Positions 17,799 through 27,350 of a stretch of DNA of 64,000 bases are shown here, one piece after another. The position numbers and the translations under genes are program-made. The first letter of the stretch is position 1. The number at the start of each line of letters is the position of its first letter. Source of the stretch: Verrucomicrobiota bacterium (GTDB lineage Bacteria > Chlamydiota > Chlamydiia > Chlamydiales > Rhabdochlamydiaceae); NCBI GenBank assembly GCA_018240065.1, contig JAFEGH010000013.1, positions 1-64,000 of the forward strand, read 5' to 3'. The notes beneath the pieces were generated by a model. The model made no database searches and was not told where the DNA came from. It saw nothing but the letters and a program-made list of their open reading frames with translations.

Positions 17799-18545
17799 AT
17801 GTGCATTTCTTTGATAAAGAGATTATTTTTTGGTGTTCTTATGTCTGGTTCAATTTCTTCAGCTCCCCTTTCCGCTCCTGTTAAAACAGCAGCACCCGCT
17901 CCGCTCGTCCTCATCCTGTTAGGCCCCCCAGGCTCCGGAAAAGGAACCCAGGCAAAAATGCTGGAAGACAAAATGAATCTGCCCCACATTTCCACTGGAG
18001 ACCTTCTGCGCGACCACATCCGTCGGGGCACGGCTCTTGGAAAACAGGCGCAAACCTATATGGACAAGGGGCATCTTGTTCCCGATGGGCTTATCCTCGA
18101 CATGCTTTTTGAAAGGGTCTCTCTGGAAGATTGCGCCAAGGGGTATATTCTGGACGGCTCGCCACGGACGATCCCTCAGGCGGAGGCGCTGCAGCAGCGT
18201 TTGATAGGGCAGCCCGCCCCCGTCGTGATCAATCTCGACCTCTCCGATGCACAAATCATCGAACGCCTCACCAAACGTGTCGTCTGCGAAAAATGCGGCA
18301 CCCCTTACCACCTGCTCTACTCCCCTCCTAAAACACTGGGCAAGTGCGATAAATGCTCAGGCAGCCTGATCCAGCGCCCTGACGACACTGAAGCCGTGAT
18401 CGCCAAACGGCTCAAAGTCTATCATGAGCAGACAGAGCCGCTGATTGCATTCTACTCAAAGCAAAAGCTCCTACATACCGTGGACTGCACCGCAGACAAG
18501 GATACCGTGTTCAGCATGATCCTGGCTTTCATCAAGCAACACTGA
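17799..18545 (+). CDS. adk: Adenylate kinase with extra N-terminal segment
   Basis: The product has 248 residues. The P-loop GPPGSGKGT is at 42-50, HISTGDLLR at 63-71, and a zinc-type lid with Cys163, Cys166, Cys183 and Cys186. The usual DGFPRT motif reads DGSPRT here. The family normally begins a few residues before the P-loop; about 35 extra residues precede it and look like a signal peptide (basic, then a hydrophobic LFFGVL core, then small residues). GAGG four bases before the ATG at 17799 supports the long form; an ATG at 17841 would remove most of it. If exported, it would balance ATP/ADP/AMP outside the cytosol, next to the NTT-dependent supply. If not exported, it is the ordinary housekeeping enzyme. 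Confidence 0.9.
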   Translation: MCISLIKRLFFGVLMSGSISSAPLSAPVKTAAPAPLVLILLGPPGSGKGTQAKMLEDKMNLPHISTGDLLRDHIRRGTALGKQAQTYMDKGHLVPDGLILDMLFERVSLEDCAKGYILDGSPRTIPQAEALQQRLIGQPAPVVINLDLSDAQIIERLTKRVVCEKCGTPYHLLYSPPKTLGKCDKCSGSLIQRPDDTEAVIAKRLKVYHEQTEPLIAFYSKQKLLHTVDCTADKDTVFSMILAFIKQH

Positions 18546-18779
18546 TAATCCGTCTAAATCTCCATTGACGTCGGATGCTTCTTTATGCTTTGCCAATAGA
18601 GATTTTTCGAACCGATTCATCTGACCTCTGGCGAAAACCGAGCCAGTAAAGGCATGACTTCACTCACTCATTCCATTAATTTTCGTCAAAATTAGCTACA
18701 AAACTAGTAATAATCTCCTAAATCGGTCTCATTTTTGACGAAATATGATAAAATTTCTCGAAAAAACCAAAGGAGAATG

Positions 18780-19919
18780 ATGACGATACTTAATTTCCAA
18801 GGTTCCGACAAACCCACAATCGGCGTGGAGATCGAATTTCAACTTCTTGATCCAACTACTCTCGATCTCATTCCTAACTCCGATGATCTTCTAAAAAGAT
18901 GTCAGGAGAACAATATTGAGCGGGTGAAGGCAGAAATTCATCAATCCATGATTGAGGTGGACTCTGAGATTTCTATCGATGTCAAAGAATGCCGGAACTA
19001 CTTGAGAAAGCGTATCGTCGCAGTCGATGCAATTGCACAGGATCTCGGGATCCAGATCGCAGCTACCGCCACTCACCCTTTTCAGCAATGGGCCGAAAGG
19101 TTGATCACCAATCAGGACCGATATCAGACTCTGCATGAAAAATTCCAATGGCTGGCCAGACGGATGAATGTCTACGGTCTTCATGTGCATATCGGGGTCC
19201 GCTCTGGAGAAAGAGCTCTCGCTGTTTCCCATTATCTCAACCGCTACCTGCCCCATTTACTCGCACTCTCTGCAAATTCTCCTTTTTGGCAGGGGCTTGA
19301 TACAGGAATGCAGTCAAGCAGGGTCAATATCCTGGAAGCATTCCCATTCGCCGGACTCCCGCAAAATATTCTAGATTGGCAGGAGTTCGAGCATTATTAC
19401 ATGACCCTTGAGCGGGCTGGCGCAATTGGATCCCTCAAGGACCTTTATTGGTATATCCGCCCTAATATTGCCTTCGGAACGCTCGAAGTCAGAATATGCG
19501 ATGCGATGTCGTCGCTTTCAGAAACGATGGCCGTTGTGGCATTGGTGCAATGCCTTGTCGTCTGGATCGAAGAAAATCTCCTTGACAGTCCTATAAAACT
19601 CTGGAACAAAGAGCAGTTCTGGATCGCTCCTGAAAACCAATGGGTCGCCGCACGCGACGGCCTGGAAGCGGCGATCATCACCGATTTGAAAGGCACCAGG
19701 CAAAAAATTTCGGATGGGATTTTGGAATTGATTCCATTATTGTCTCCTTTGGCGCAGCGGTTAAACTGTCTGGAAGAACTGGAATACATCAAGACGATGA
19801 TCGATCGTGGGAACGGGGCAACCCGGCAACGGGATATCTATCAAAAGAGCCGCTCCCTCAAAGAGGTCGTGAAGTATTCTGTGAGCGAACTCCAGGCAAG
19901 TCTTTGCGCGGATTTTTAA
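18780..19919 (+). CDS. Carboxylate-amine ligase, YbdK/GCS2 family
   Basis: This protein of 379 residues belongs to the GCS2-type glutamate-cysteine ligase superfamily. IGVEIEFQLLD near residue 13, GLHVHIGV near 132 and a YIRPNIAFGTLEVRICD block near 228-244 are the recognised motifs. E. coli YbdK has weak glutamate-cysteine ligase activity; the natural product here is unknown. AGGAG at 18771-18775 lies four bases before the ATG at 18780, which is preferred over in-frame ATGs at 18777 and 18735. It is followed 23 bases later by a small DUF2905 gene, probably in one transcript. Confidence 0.88.
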   Translation: MTILNFQGSDKPTIGVEIEFQLLDPTTLDLIPNSDDLLKRCQENNIERVKAEIHQSMIEVDSEISIDVKECRNYLRKRIVAVDAIAQDLGIQIAATATHPFQQWAERLITNQDRYQTLHEKFQWLARRMNVYGLHVHIGVRSGERALAVSHYLNRYLPHLLALSANSPFWQGLDTGMQSSRVNILEAFPFAGLPQNILDWQEFEHYYMTLERAGAIGSLKDLYWYIRPNIAFGTLEVRICDAMSSLSETMAVVALVQCLVVWIEENLLDSPIKLWNKEQFWIAPENQWVAARDGLEAAIITDLKGTRQKISDGILELIPLLSPLAQRLNCLEELEYIKTMIDRGNGATRQRDIYQKSRSLKEVVKYSVSELQASLCADF

Positions 19920-19942
19920 CTCGTTTGCTAAAGGACAGTAGC

Positions 19943-20176
19943 ATGACAGGTCAGAATTTCGGGAAATGGTTCATCTATGCAGGACTTGCGCTGATTGCCA
20001 TCGGCGCCCTATTCTGGTTTGGGGCAAAGCTGGGGATCCCCTTTGGGAAGCTCCCCGGCGACATCCATGTCCAGAAAGAAAAGGTTTCCTTCTATTTCCC
20101 GATCGCCACATCGATCGTCGTCAGTATCGTCCTCACAGCCCTGATCAACCTGATCTTTTGGCTGATGAGGAAATGA
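19943..20176 (+). CDS. Small DUF2905-type membrane protein
   Basis: The 77-residue protein has two membrane helices flanking GKLPGDIHVQKEKVSFYFP, which is the hallmark of DUF2905. Function is unknown. The ATG at 19943 follows AAGGA with eight bases spacing. Its last 32 bases overlap the end of the convergent Nudix gene. Confidence 0.85.
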   Translation: MTGQNFGKWFIYAGLALIAIGALFWFGAKLGIPFGKLPGDIHVQKEKVSFYFPIATSIVVSIVLTALINLIFWLMRK

Positions 20177-20588
20177 TTTTATCCAACCCTACCTTTTCGA
20201 TCATGGTGACGACAGTAGGAAACAATGGATCTGGCAGCGCATTGGCATCGAACCAATGCCAGCCTTCGCATTTATGCGGTTCTTTAAGTTGAACCTCTCC
20301 TCTGAAAGCATCGACGAATACAAACAGCGTCACATAATGCTTCGTCCCATCGATGATGTTGTTCGTCCAGGGGCCTAGAACAACCGATGCCGCTTCTAGT
20401 CCTGTCTCTTCAAATAACTCTCTCCTAGCGCACTCTTCAACGCTCTCGCCGTTTTCCAGATGTCCGCCTGCAGTCGACCAAAACCCCGCGCCGTGAGCGC
20501 CCTTCCGTTTCCCAAGCAACAATTTTCCTTGAGAAATCACAACGACGCCGACGCCGACTTTAGGTCTTTCCATATTGACTTTGGACAT
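20145..20588 (-). CDS. Nudix hydrolase, MTH2/NUDT15-like
   Basis: This 147-residue protein has the Nudix box GGHLENGESVEECARREL continuing into FEETGL (residues about 41-64). The flanking sequence (VGVGVVV, LLGKRKG, CEGW-W) resembles NUDT15/MTH2-type nucleotide sanitation enzymes more than MutT. It has no signal peptide, unlike the Nudix pair at 34-35 kb. The start has GTAGGA seven bases upstream and is 23 bases from the divergent MsrQ-like gene. Confidence 0.88.
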   Translation of the reverse strand: MSKVNMERPKVGVGVVVISQGKLLLGKRKGAHGAGFWSTAGGHLENGESVEECARRELFEETGLEAASVVLGPWTNNIIDGTKHYVTLFVFVDAFRGEVQLKEPHKCEGWHWFDANALPDPLFPTVVTMIEKVGLDKIISSSAKRSG

Positions 20589-20611
20589 TTTTTTATCCTA
20601 CATTGGTCTTA

Positions 20612-21232
20612 ATGAACGGTAAAATACTAGCGCTGCTCAAAAACAAAAAAACGATCTGGCTGATCTGCAGCATACCGCTGCTCATACTGCTCAGCCAAGC
20701 GTTTTTTCTTTCTTTTTCGGACTACAAATTTTGGGGTCGCAGCTTGTTGATCAGCGCCTATAGCGCTGTCTCTCTTTTGGTCCTGACTCTGGCCTTCGCC
20801 CCTCTTTCAAAACATTTCCCTTCGGTCCCTCTGCTGTTGATCCTCAATAGGCATAAACGGGAAACGGGACTCTGCTGCTTTTTTTATGCTGATATCCACG
20901 TCTCCTCCTATTACATTAGGAAAGTCCTGAAGATGGGATCTTTCAACTGGGACGTCCTTCTGCATCCGATGATCCTGGCAGGCGAGACCGCCTTGCTGAT
21001 CCTTATTCTGCTCGCGTTGACCAGCAACGATTTTTCCATTAGAAAAATGCAGTACAGCAACTGGAAGTCGCTGCACCGCTTTATCTACCTCGCAGAGGCC
21101 GCCGTTTTCACACATATGGCGCTCAAAGGGGGAATCGTGCTTTTTTGGGGGTTAGCGCTCTTCATCCCCTTGGCTGCCCTGCAGCTCTATCGAAGAAAGA
21201 AGCCTAAGCCCTCCACTTCAGAACCTCCTTAG
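20612..21232 (+). CDS. MsrQ-like ferric reductase-type haem membrane protein
   Basis: The product has about 206 residues and five or six membrane helices. An FAPLSKHFP stretch, NRHKRETGLCCFFYADIH (about residues 80-95) and LTSNDFSIRKM...WKSLHRFIYL match MsrQ/YedZ, the haem-binding partner of periplasmic methionine sulfoxide reductase MsrP. Candidate haem His residues (in ADIH, LHRF and FTHM) are visible. No msrP lies in the window; the cytosolic-type msrA is 7 kb away. I chose the ATG at 20612 over a TTG at 20603; neither has a clear ribosome binding site. The 3-prime end overlaps the convergent MFS gene by 29 bases. Confidence 0.75.
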   Translation: MNGKILALLKNKKTIWLICSIPLLILLSQAFFLSFSDYKFWGRSLLISAYSAVSLLVLTLAFAPLSKHFPSVPLLLILNRHKRETGLCCFFYADIHVSSYYIRKVLKMGSFNWDVLLHPMILAGETALLILILLALTSNDFSIRKMQYSNWKSLHRFIYLAEAAVFTHMALKGGIVLFWGLALFIPLAALQLYRRKKPKPSTSEPP

Positions 21233-22448
21233 TCACACCCGTTCCTAAAATTGCGGCAGCGGCCAGGAAGGCACAGGCTCCGACAATGATCGGCATGTCG
21301 TAATTGAGTCCCACGAAAACACCGGAGAGCAGCGGGCTGAGGGCTACGGCTCCGGCTTCTACTGACTGCAGAATTCCCATCATCTCGCCCTGAGCGTCCT
21401 CTTTTACATAGTTAGACACCATGGCGGCAGCTGTAGGAAAAAGCAGCGCGATCAGGAACTGCTGCAGCGGAAGAAATCCCCACAGAAAGTTCTTTCCAGG
21501 GTGGGAAAGCAGAATCAAAATGTAAAATCCGGCCAGGACCAGGGAATAGAAGAGCACTGCTGGAGGGCGCACTCTCTTCACAACAGGACCGATCAACAGC
21601 CCACAGCTCAACGCGTAAAATGCGGCAGCATACGCGAAGAGATCACCGACATCGGAGGCACTCATCCCATATTCGTTGATCCAGGTCACCGGAATGAACT
21701 CCCAGTAAAAAGACCAGCCGAAACAAAAGATGAACACCGTAATGAAGAGAATGCGGATTCCCGGAAGGCGGAAGGCCTTCTTTAGATTCGAAATGCCCTG
21801 GGATATGCTTAGAGACACCTGTCTTCGATGCTGGTGAGTCTCCTTGAAAAAATAAAGGAGCAGCAACAGGTTGAGCAACGTGATAAGCCCTGCGAAAAGG
21901 AACGGCATATCATACCCTCCAATGCCTAGGAACCCCTCTGCTGAAAGCTTGCCGCCGAAAAAGGGCCCGACAGTAAAGCCGATCCCTGCCGCCATATTCA
22001 ACAGGCCGAAATTTTTGGCCTTTTCCTCAGCCAGACTCAGATCCGCAAGCGAGGCTCCGACGACAGCTGCGCTGCCGGCGGAAATCCCTAGGACGACTCG
22101 AGAGAATAGCATCAGAGCAAGACTTTCCATCCACACGGCGAGCATAGCTATCGCATAGCCCACAACCCCGAAAATCAAGCAATACTTGAGCAGCGGTTTG
22201 CGCCCCTTTTGATCGGATAGAGCGCCGATGATAGGCGAGCTGAAAAACTGAGAAAGCGGCATGAGCGCCAGCAGGATGCCAAGCCAGAATCCACGCAGAG
22301 CGTCGGAGGATTCCGGCGGAATCAGATTAATGTCGTGGTGGAACATCATCGAAGAGAACATCGGATAAACTAGTCCGATCCCCATCCAATCGATAAAAGC
22401 GACGAGAAGTAAAATAAATAGAATTAATTTCTTGGGTGCAGAATGCAT
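21204..22448 (-). CDS. MFS transporter (TetA/multidrug-like)
   Basis: This 414-residue membrane protein has 12 predicted helices. The loop 2-3 motif GALSDQKGRKPLL near residue 75 and GIGFTVGPFFGG near 156 (antiporter motif C) are typical of drug:H+ antiporters of the TetA type. The substrate is unknown; a metabolite exporter is also possible. Confidence 0.88.
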   Translation of the reverse strand: MHSAPKKLILFILLLVAFIDWMGIGLVYPMFSSMMFHHDINLIPPESSDALRGFWLGILLALMPLSQFFSSPIIGALSDQKGRKPLLKYCLIFGVVGYAIAMLAVWMESLALMLFSRVVLGISAGSAAVVGASLADLSLAEEKAKNFGLLNMAAGIGFTVGPFFGGKLSAEGFLGIGGYDMPFLFAGLITLLNLLLLLYFFKETHQHRRQVSLSISQGISNLKKAFRLPGIRILFITVFIFCFGWSFYWEFIPVTWINEYGMSASDVGDLFAYAAAFYALSCGLLIGPVVKRVRPPAVLFYSLVLAGFYILILLSHPGKNFLWGFLPLQQFLIALLFPTAAAMVSNYVKEDAQGEMMGILQSVEAGAVALSPLLSGVFVGLNYDMPIIVGACAFLAAAAILGTGVTKEVLKWRA

Positions 22449-22756
22449 ATAATAACCATCTTAAAATAACCTAAAAAAATGCAAATGTTCAGCAGTCAAG
22501 CTGATATAAGTAATGGGGAATAAGCCGGAATCTTGTTTTCCAAGATCCTGAACTAGCCCCCCGAACAACGCATTATTCGGAGCAGCTTAGGTTGAAAAGA
22601 TGGTGAGTATCATGACACCCCTCAAGATGAGATCTCCTCATTTTATTAAATTTGCGATTTATGAAGCAATGACTCTGATTGAAAAGACAAAAAACCTTAA
22701 CTATTAATGGCATGCTAAAGAAAACTCGGGATGCTTTACTGGGAATTAAGAATGAT
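22449..22756. other. Intergenic stretch upstream of the cupin gene
   Basis: No reading frame or RNA gene was recognised. A small inverted repeat, CCGAA...TTCGG (22561-22580), is the only structure seen. The stretch separates the divergent MFS and cupin genes and should contain the MFS promoter. Confidence 0.4.
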
Positions 22757-22786
22757 TTGACCTCATATGAATAGGGATCCTATAGT
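22757..22786 (+). promoter_or_regulatory. Sigma70-type promoter of the cupin gene
   Basis: TTGACC (22757-22762) and TATAGT (22781-22786), each one base from consensus, are separated by 18 bases. The predicted transcript begins about 20 bases before the ATG at 22814. Confidence 0.65.
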
Positions 22787-22813
22787 ATTTTCTTCTCAAC
22801 CCATGTTATCCTC

Positions 22814-23185
22814 ATGAAGAAAGTTCTTTCTATCGTGATTGGCGCATGTCTTAGCGCTCAGCTCGCCTGGAGCAGTGAATCCATCCCCTTGCAAAAGACC
22901 CATCGCGTCCCTCAATTTGAAAATGAGCAGGTCAAAGTGTGGAAGACCGTGATCATGCCGAACCAACCGCTGCAAATGCATCGCCACGACAGAGCGCGGG
23001 TGGTCGTTGGGCTCAAAGGGGGAACTCTAAGAAAAATCCAAGAAGACGGGAGCGGCTCCGACCTGGTTTTCGAAACAGGAAAAGCCTACTTTCTGGAAGC
23101 AGATCCTTTGGATGAGCTTCACGGCGATATCAATGAATCAAATGAGCCGATCGAAGTGACGGTCATCGAGTTCAAATCGAATTAA
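22814..23185 (+). CDS. Exported cupin-domain protein
   Basis: This 123-residue protein has a signal peptide (about 1-20, ending AQLAWS) and a single cupin barrel. MPNQPLQMHRHDRARVVVGL carries the metal-type His-x-His pair of cupin motif 1, and ADPLDELHGDIN the His of motif 2. Single-domain cupins bind metals and may be enzymes or sensors; no substrate can be assigned. A good promoter precedes it, so it is transcribed alone. Confidence 0.8.
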   Translation: MKKVLSIVIGACLSAQLAWSSESIPLQKTHRVPQFENEQVKVWKTVIMPNQPLQMHRHDRARVVVGLKGGTLRKIQEDGSGSDLVFETGKAYFLEADPLDELHGDINESNEPIEVTVIEFKSN

Positions 23186-23262
23186 CTTCAATTGGGTTTT
23201 AAGAAACCTCTGGACAACTCATTCTCCTGCTGAAACTGTCCCAGGTGATGAGCAAGCACCCC

Positions 23263-25929
23263 CTACTTATCCATGTCCTGGATGAGGTTAGCGACCAGGG
23301 CGCTCCAGCCTGTCTGGTGCGAAGCCCCGAGTCCCCTCCCAGTATCCCCATGGTAATGCTCGAAGAACTGAATGAGTTCTTTCCAATGAGGATCTTCAAA
23401 CCCTTTAGTGTCGCGGAAGATGGGCCGCTGTCCTGTTTGATCTTTGCGGAAAAGATCGATGAGCCTATTCCGAAGATCGCTGATCATGGCATTCAAAGGG
23501 ACATCTTTTCCCTGCACCGAGACTTTATAATCAGGCCCCACGGTGTCTGCAAGGCGCTTAAGTCCGCGTACGAAGAGGTAGTTGGTCGGAAACCAGATCG
23601 GACCTCTCCAGTTGGAGTTGCCCCCTTTGATTTTTTCTAAAGATTCGCCAGGCTCATATCCTACGATGTTGTCATGGAAGGCAAAGGGGTTCTTCTCATG
23701 GAACTTGGAGAGGCTGCGCAGCCCGTACGGTGAGAGAAATTCCTCCGGATCCCACGCTTTCTGCAGGACGCGGTTCATCTGCTCGAGGGTCATCAGAGAG
23801 AACAGATACCGTTTCTTTCCTTTCACCGTGTATTCGGTGATGCAGCGTCCGACAAGCTTATGGAAATGCGCGATGTACAGTTGGAAATGTTTATAGAAGT
23901 GGGAATATTGGCTCAATTCCTCCTCTTCGAAAAAGTCGATCGAATAAAAGGGAATCATTCCGACAAACGAGCGCACTTTTAAGCGCAGATGCTGGTTGTC
24001 GGGAAAACAAAGAGTGTCGTAGAAAAATCCATCCTTTTCGTCCCACATATCGACAGGCCTAGCCTGGGTTCCCTGAATGGCGTTGGCTATCGAGATAAAA
24101 TGTTCCAGATAGACCATGGCCAGCCTTTCAAAGAGCGGTTTCACTTTGGCAAGCTCGAGCGCCATTTTCATCATGATGAGAGCATAGAAGCCCATCCAGC
24201 CCGTTCCGTCCGACTCCTCGAAAAATCCTCCCCCCGGGAGCGGTTTGCTGCGGTCGATGATCGAGATGTTGTCGAGTCCTAGGAATCCCCCTTCGAAGAC
24301 ATTGTTGCCGAGTTTGTCGACCTTGTTCACCCACCAGTTGAAATTGTCCATCAACTTCAAGAAGCTCAGCTCCAGATAATCAAAATCCCCTTTTTTCTTG
24401 TCCTGCTTTTCTTTTTGGTAGATCAGCCACACCGCCCATGCCTGAACGGGAGGGTTAGCTTCGGAAAAGCCCCATTCGTAAGCGGGGATCTGCCCGTTGG
24501 GATGCTGATACTGGTGCTCAAGAAAGAGTCCCATGTGGTGCTTGGCGTACGGAATATCGATCAGCGACAGGGCCACCGCATGGAATGAACAGTCCCAGGA
24601 CGCAAACCAGGGATACTCCCATTTGTCCGGCATCACGATCAGGTTGTGGGCATGCAGATGGCGCCAGTGCGTGTTCCGGATGTGATATCGGGAAGCGGGG
24701 GGAGCCGCATTGGGATCATCCCCTTGTAGCCACTGTTTGACGTTGTAGTAATAATACTGCGTGCTCCACAAAAGTCCCGCTAAGGCCTGCCGCTGAATGA
24801 GTTTTTCTTCAGCTGTCCGGCTTTTGTGTTGGAAAGAGTTGAAAAACTCATCTGCTTCTTTCCTGCGGGATGAAACGACGTCATCGACATCGCCAAGCGG
24901 CGTCTTGGAAAGCTTCGGTGCCAGACGGAATCTCAGGACGCGGGACTTATTTGCAGGGATATGCAATTCTTTATAATGAAAGCATGCCTTGGTCCCTTTT
25001 TTTGCAGGATTGACGCAGCGCTCTCCTTTAACTAGATAACGATGGAAGGCGTCCTTAACATAGGGGGTCTGGTTCTTGCTTTGGGGTCCATAGAGCCGTT
25101 CATTGTTTGATTCATTGTCCGTGAACAGAAGTTCATCCGCCGGATCTCCTGCAAGATAGTATGTCGAGAAAGGATAATTGGCAGAGATCCAGTCGGGGGG
25201 CGGGATCTCTTTAGGATCTGCGCAAAGGCTTTGAAATGTAGATGCGAAGGGCCCTTCGTGGATTTCAGGAGCCTTCTGCCATTGTTTCTCCCATGACCAG
25301 CGGTTGCGGAATAAAATCTGAGGCAGCACCGAAAGGGTCGCGTCGCGATCGCTGCGATTGAAAATTTCGACCCGGATGCAAGTGTCTTCTGGATCCGCTT
25401 TAGCATATTCGACAACAAGATCAAAAAACTCATTGTTGGCAAAAATGCCGGTGTCGATGAGTTCGAACTCCCTTTCCTTCGTTGTCCGCTTTTTATTTTC
25501 TTCGATCAGTTGCTCATATGGAAAAGCATTTTGGGGATAGCGGTAGAGGAACTTCATGTAGGAATGGGTCGGGGTCGCGTCGAGGTAGTAGTAGTATTCC
25601 TTGACATCCTCTCCATGATTGCCCTCATAGGGATTCAGCCCGAACAGGCGCTCTTTGAGGATTTGATCCTTGCCGTTCCACAACGCAAATGAAAAAACAA
25701 GCGTCTGGTAGAAGTCGCACCACCCGCCAATGCCGTCTTCTCCCCAGCGATAGGCCTTGGAACGGGCCATGTCGTGCGTCAAATAATTCCACGCATCTCC
25801 GTCGCCGCTGTAATCTTCGCGTACAGTTCCCCACGCGCGCTCCGAGACGTATGCTCCCCACTTTCTCCATGGCGGAACCTTTTGGTCGAGGGAATCATCG
25901 ATCCGGACAGATTCTTTTATTTTGGGCAT
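23263..25929 (-). CDS. GH63-type glucosidase
   Basis: The product has about 888 residues and resembles the large bacterial glucosidases of glycoside hydrolase family 63 (mannosyl-oligosaccharide glucosidase-like, (alpha/alpha)6 barrel at the C-terminal half). Recognisable stretches are an FASWDCSFHAVALS block near 448, GQIPAYEWGFSEANPP near 489, GDTGRGLGASHQTGWSALVA near the end and a NWRGPIWFPTNY block near 785. No signal peptide, so a cytosolic action on alpha-glucosides or glycogen-derived or glycerate glucosides is inferred. The frame opens at a TTG at 25950, but AAGG five bases before the ATG at 25929 is the better start. Confidence 0.85.
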   Translation of the reverse strand: MPKIKESVRIDDSLDQKVPPWRKWGAYVSERAWGTVREDYSGDGDAWNYLTHDMARSKAYRWGEDGIGGWCDFYQTLVFSFALWNGKDQILKERLFGLNPYEGNHGEDVKEYYYYLDATPTHSYMKFLYRYPQNAFPYEQLIEENKKRTTKEREFELIDTGIFANNEFFDLVVEYAKADPEDTCIRVEIFNRSDRDATLSVLPQILFRNRWSWEKQWQKAPEIHEGPFASTFQSLCADPKEIPPPDWISANYPFSTYYLAGDPADELLFTDNESNNERLYGPQSKNQTPYVKDAFHRYLVKGERCVNPAKKGTKACFHYKELHIPANKSRVLRFRLAPKLSKTPLGDVDDVVSSRRKEADEFFNSFQHKSRTAEEKLIQRQALAGLLWSTQYYYYNVKQWLQGDDPNAAPPASRYHIRNTHWRHLHAHNLIVMPDKWEYPWFASWDCSFHAVALSLIDIPYAKHHMGLFLEHQYQHPNGQIPAYEWGFSEANPPVQAWAVWLIYQKEKQDKKKGDFDYLELSFLKLMDNFNWWVNKVDKLGNNVFEGGFLGLDNISIIDRSKPLPGGGFFEESDGTGWMGFYALIMMKMALELAKVKPLFERLAMVYLEHFISIANAIQGTQARPVDMWDEKDGFFYDTLCFPDNQHLRLKVRSFVGMIPFYSIDFFEEEELSQYSHFYKHFQLYIAHFHKLVGRCITEYTVKGKKRYLFSLMTLEQMNRVLQKAWDPEEFLSPYGLRSLSKFHEKNPFAFHDNIVGYEPGESLEKIKGGNSNWRGPIWFPTNYLFVRGLKRLADTVGPDYKVSVQGKDVPLNAMISDLRNRLIDLFRKDQTGQRPIFRDTKGFEDPHWKELIQFFEHYHGDTGRGLGASHQTGWSALVANLIQDMDK

Positions 25930-25980
25930 GCGGGCCTTGTTAGTAGACAATCTCTTAAACTTTTGTATATTCTAAAATTT

Positions 25981-25989
25981 TGTTATACT
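25981..25989 (+). promoter_or_regulatory. Extended -10 element directly before an MFS gene
   Basis: TGTTATACT matches an extended -10 (TG-n-TATACT). Transcription would start within one or two bases of the ATG at 25997, so the mRNA would be leaderless. No ribosome binding site is visible. Confidence 0.45.
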
Positions 25990-25996
25990 CAAGACC

Positions 25997-27193
25997 ATGA
26001 CGAATAAAGTGACCTCTCTTCTCATTCTAGCGACGTTTTTCCTGATCGGACTTCTTCAGGGGATCGGTTTCACGACCATCCCATCCGCGGGCAATTTCAT
26101 CACCTCGCCTTTAGGTTTTTCTTTTAGCCCCGAGCAGTACGGATCCCTCTTCCTCCCAATGTTCATCGGCTCGATCCTCTCTTCTTTTTTCGGGGGTTCG
26201 ATTGCAAAAAAAGTCGGCATTAAAACTGTCTTCAGCTTCGGCCAGGTCTTCAACATCGCCTCAATGCTCCTGTTTTCTCTGACGGCGCTTTATCTTCACG
26301 ATTCCTCAGTCTCCTACCTGTTGTTTCTGACATTGATGCTGTGTTTAGGGATAGGGTTTGGCGCCGTCCTGACCTCGCTCAATTCCTTCGCTTTTTTCTT
26401 TTTCCCGAATAGACCTAAAACCGCCCTGACGGCCCTCCACTCCTGTCTTGGGATCGGAACGGCACTGGGCCCTCTGGCATTCGAGTACTTCTTAAAAAAC
26501 GGCATCTGGTGGTATGACGGCCTGTGGATAGCAACTCTTTACATCCTTCTTTTTTTCTCCGCTCTCGTCGGCTTCCCCAATCCTCATCACTTGAGCCATG
26601 AGAAAAAAGGGAGCTCTAAGCTTCCCTTCTCTTCCTTTGCCCTGTGGGGATTTGTCGCCATCGCTCTTTTATATGGGATTTGCGAGACCACTTTCGGCAA
26701 TTGGGGGACCATTTTTCTTCATGAGGGGAAAAAATTAAGCATTGCAAGCGCAGCCCTGGCCCTTTCGCTGTTCTGGGGAGTTCTGACGATCGGAAGAATC
26801 CTGACGGTCATCCTCTCATTTGCAATGTCCACGCGTGCAATCTATTGCACCCTGCCGCCCATCATGCTGCTCAGCTTGGTAATTCTTTATCCAGCCTCTA
26901 CGGAGTCTGTTCTGCTAAGCTCCTTCGGCCTTGCCGGCCTCGGATGTTCGGCGATGCTCCCGCTGACAATCGGTTTTGCGCAGGAAAGGTTCTCCTCGAT
27001 CGCACCGCTTATTTCAGGAGTGATGATCGGCGTCTACATGCTGGGCTTCGGATTGGCGTCGCAAGGCGTCGGGATCATCTATAAAGCGCTGCATCTCCCC
27101 TTCTCCACTCTGTTCGCTCTATTAAGCGGACCAATCATTATTCTCTCCGTCCTTTGTTTCATCGTCACGCGGCTAAAAAAACAACGTCTATAA
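25997..27193 (+). CDS. MFS transporter (sugar-type)
   Basis: This 398-residue, 12-helix transporter has LHSCLGIGTALGP near residue 148, which recalls the FucP-like branch of the major facilitator superfamily; sugar or sugar-derivative uptake is inferred weakly. It is divergent from the GH63 glucosidase, with 67 bases between the starts, so import and cleavage of the same glucoside is possible. No Shine-Dalgarno sequence precedes the ATG. Confidence 0.82.
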   Translation: MTNKVTSLLILATFFLIGLLQGIGFTTIPSAGNFITSPLGFSFSPEQYGSLFLPMFIGSILSSFFGGSIAKKVGIKTVFSFGQVFNIASMLLFSLTALYLHDSSVSYLLFLTLMLCLGIGFGAVLTSLNSFAFFFFPNRPKTALTALHSCLGIGTALGPLAFEYFLKNGIWWYDGLWIATLYILLFFSALVGFPNPHHLSHEKKGSSKLPFSSFALWGFVAIALLYGICETTFGNWGTIFLHEGKKLSIASAALALSLFWGVLTIGRILTVILSFAMSTRAIYCTLPPIMLLSLVILYPASTESVLLSSFGLAGLGCSAMLPLTIGFAQERFSSIAPLISGVMIGVYMLGFGLASQGVGIIYKALHLPFSTLFALLSGPIIILSVLCFIVTRLKKQRL

Positions 27194-27350
27194 TTTTAAA
27201 GACGTCCATTCACCGGATTCAGAAGACGATTTTGGCCAGAGCTCCATTTTGGAGATTGAGCTTTCTTGATTAAAAGTAAGCAAGTTTGAAAAAAGGGGTT
27301 ATTCGCCGTAAATGGACCTGAAGATAGATGAATAATCCAGGGATCGCTCA

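Noticed and set aside
19640..19942. Upstream extension of the DUF2905 frame inside the YbdK gene
   Set aside because: The start at 19943 has a ribosome binding site and fits the family's length; the extension lies in a shadow frame.
22561..22580. CCGAA...TTCGG inverted repeat as an operator
   Set aside because: Only five paired bases, in an unremarkable position between divergent genes.
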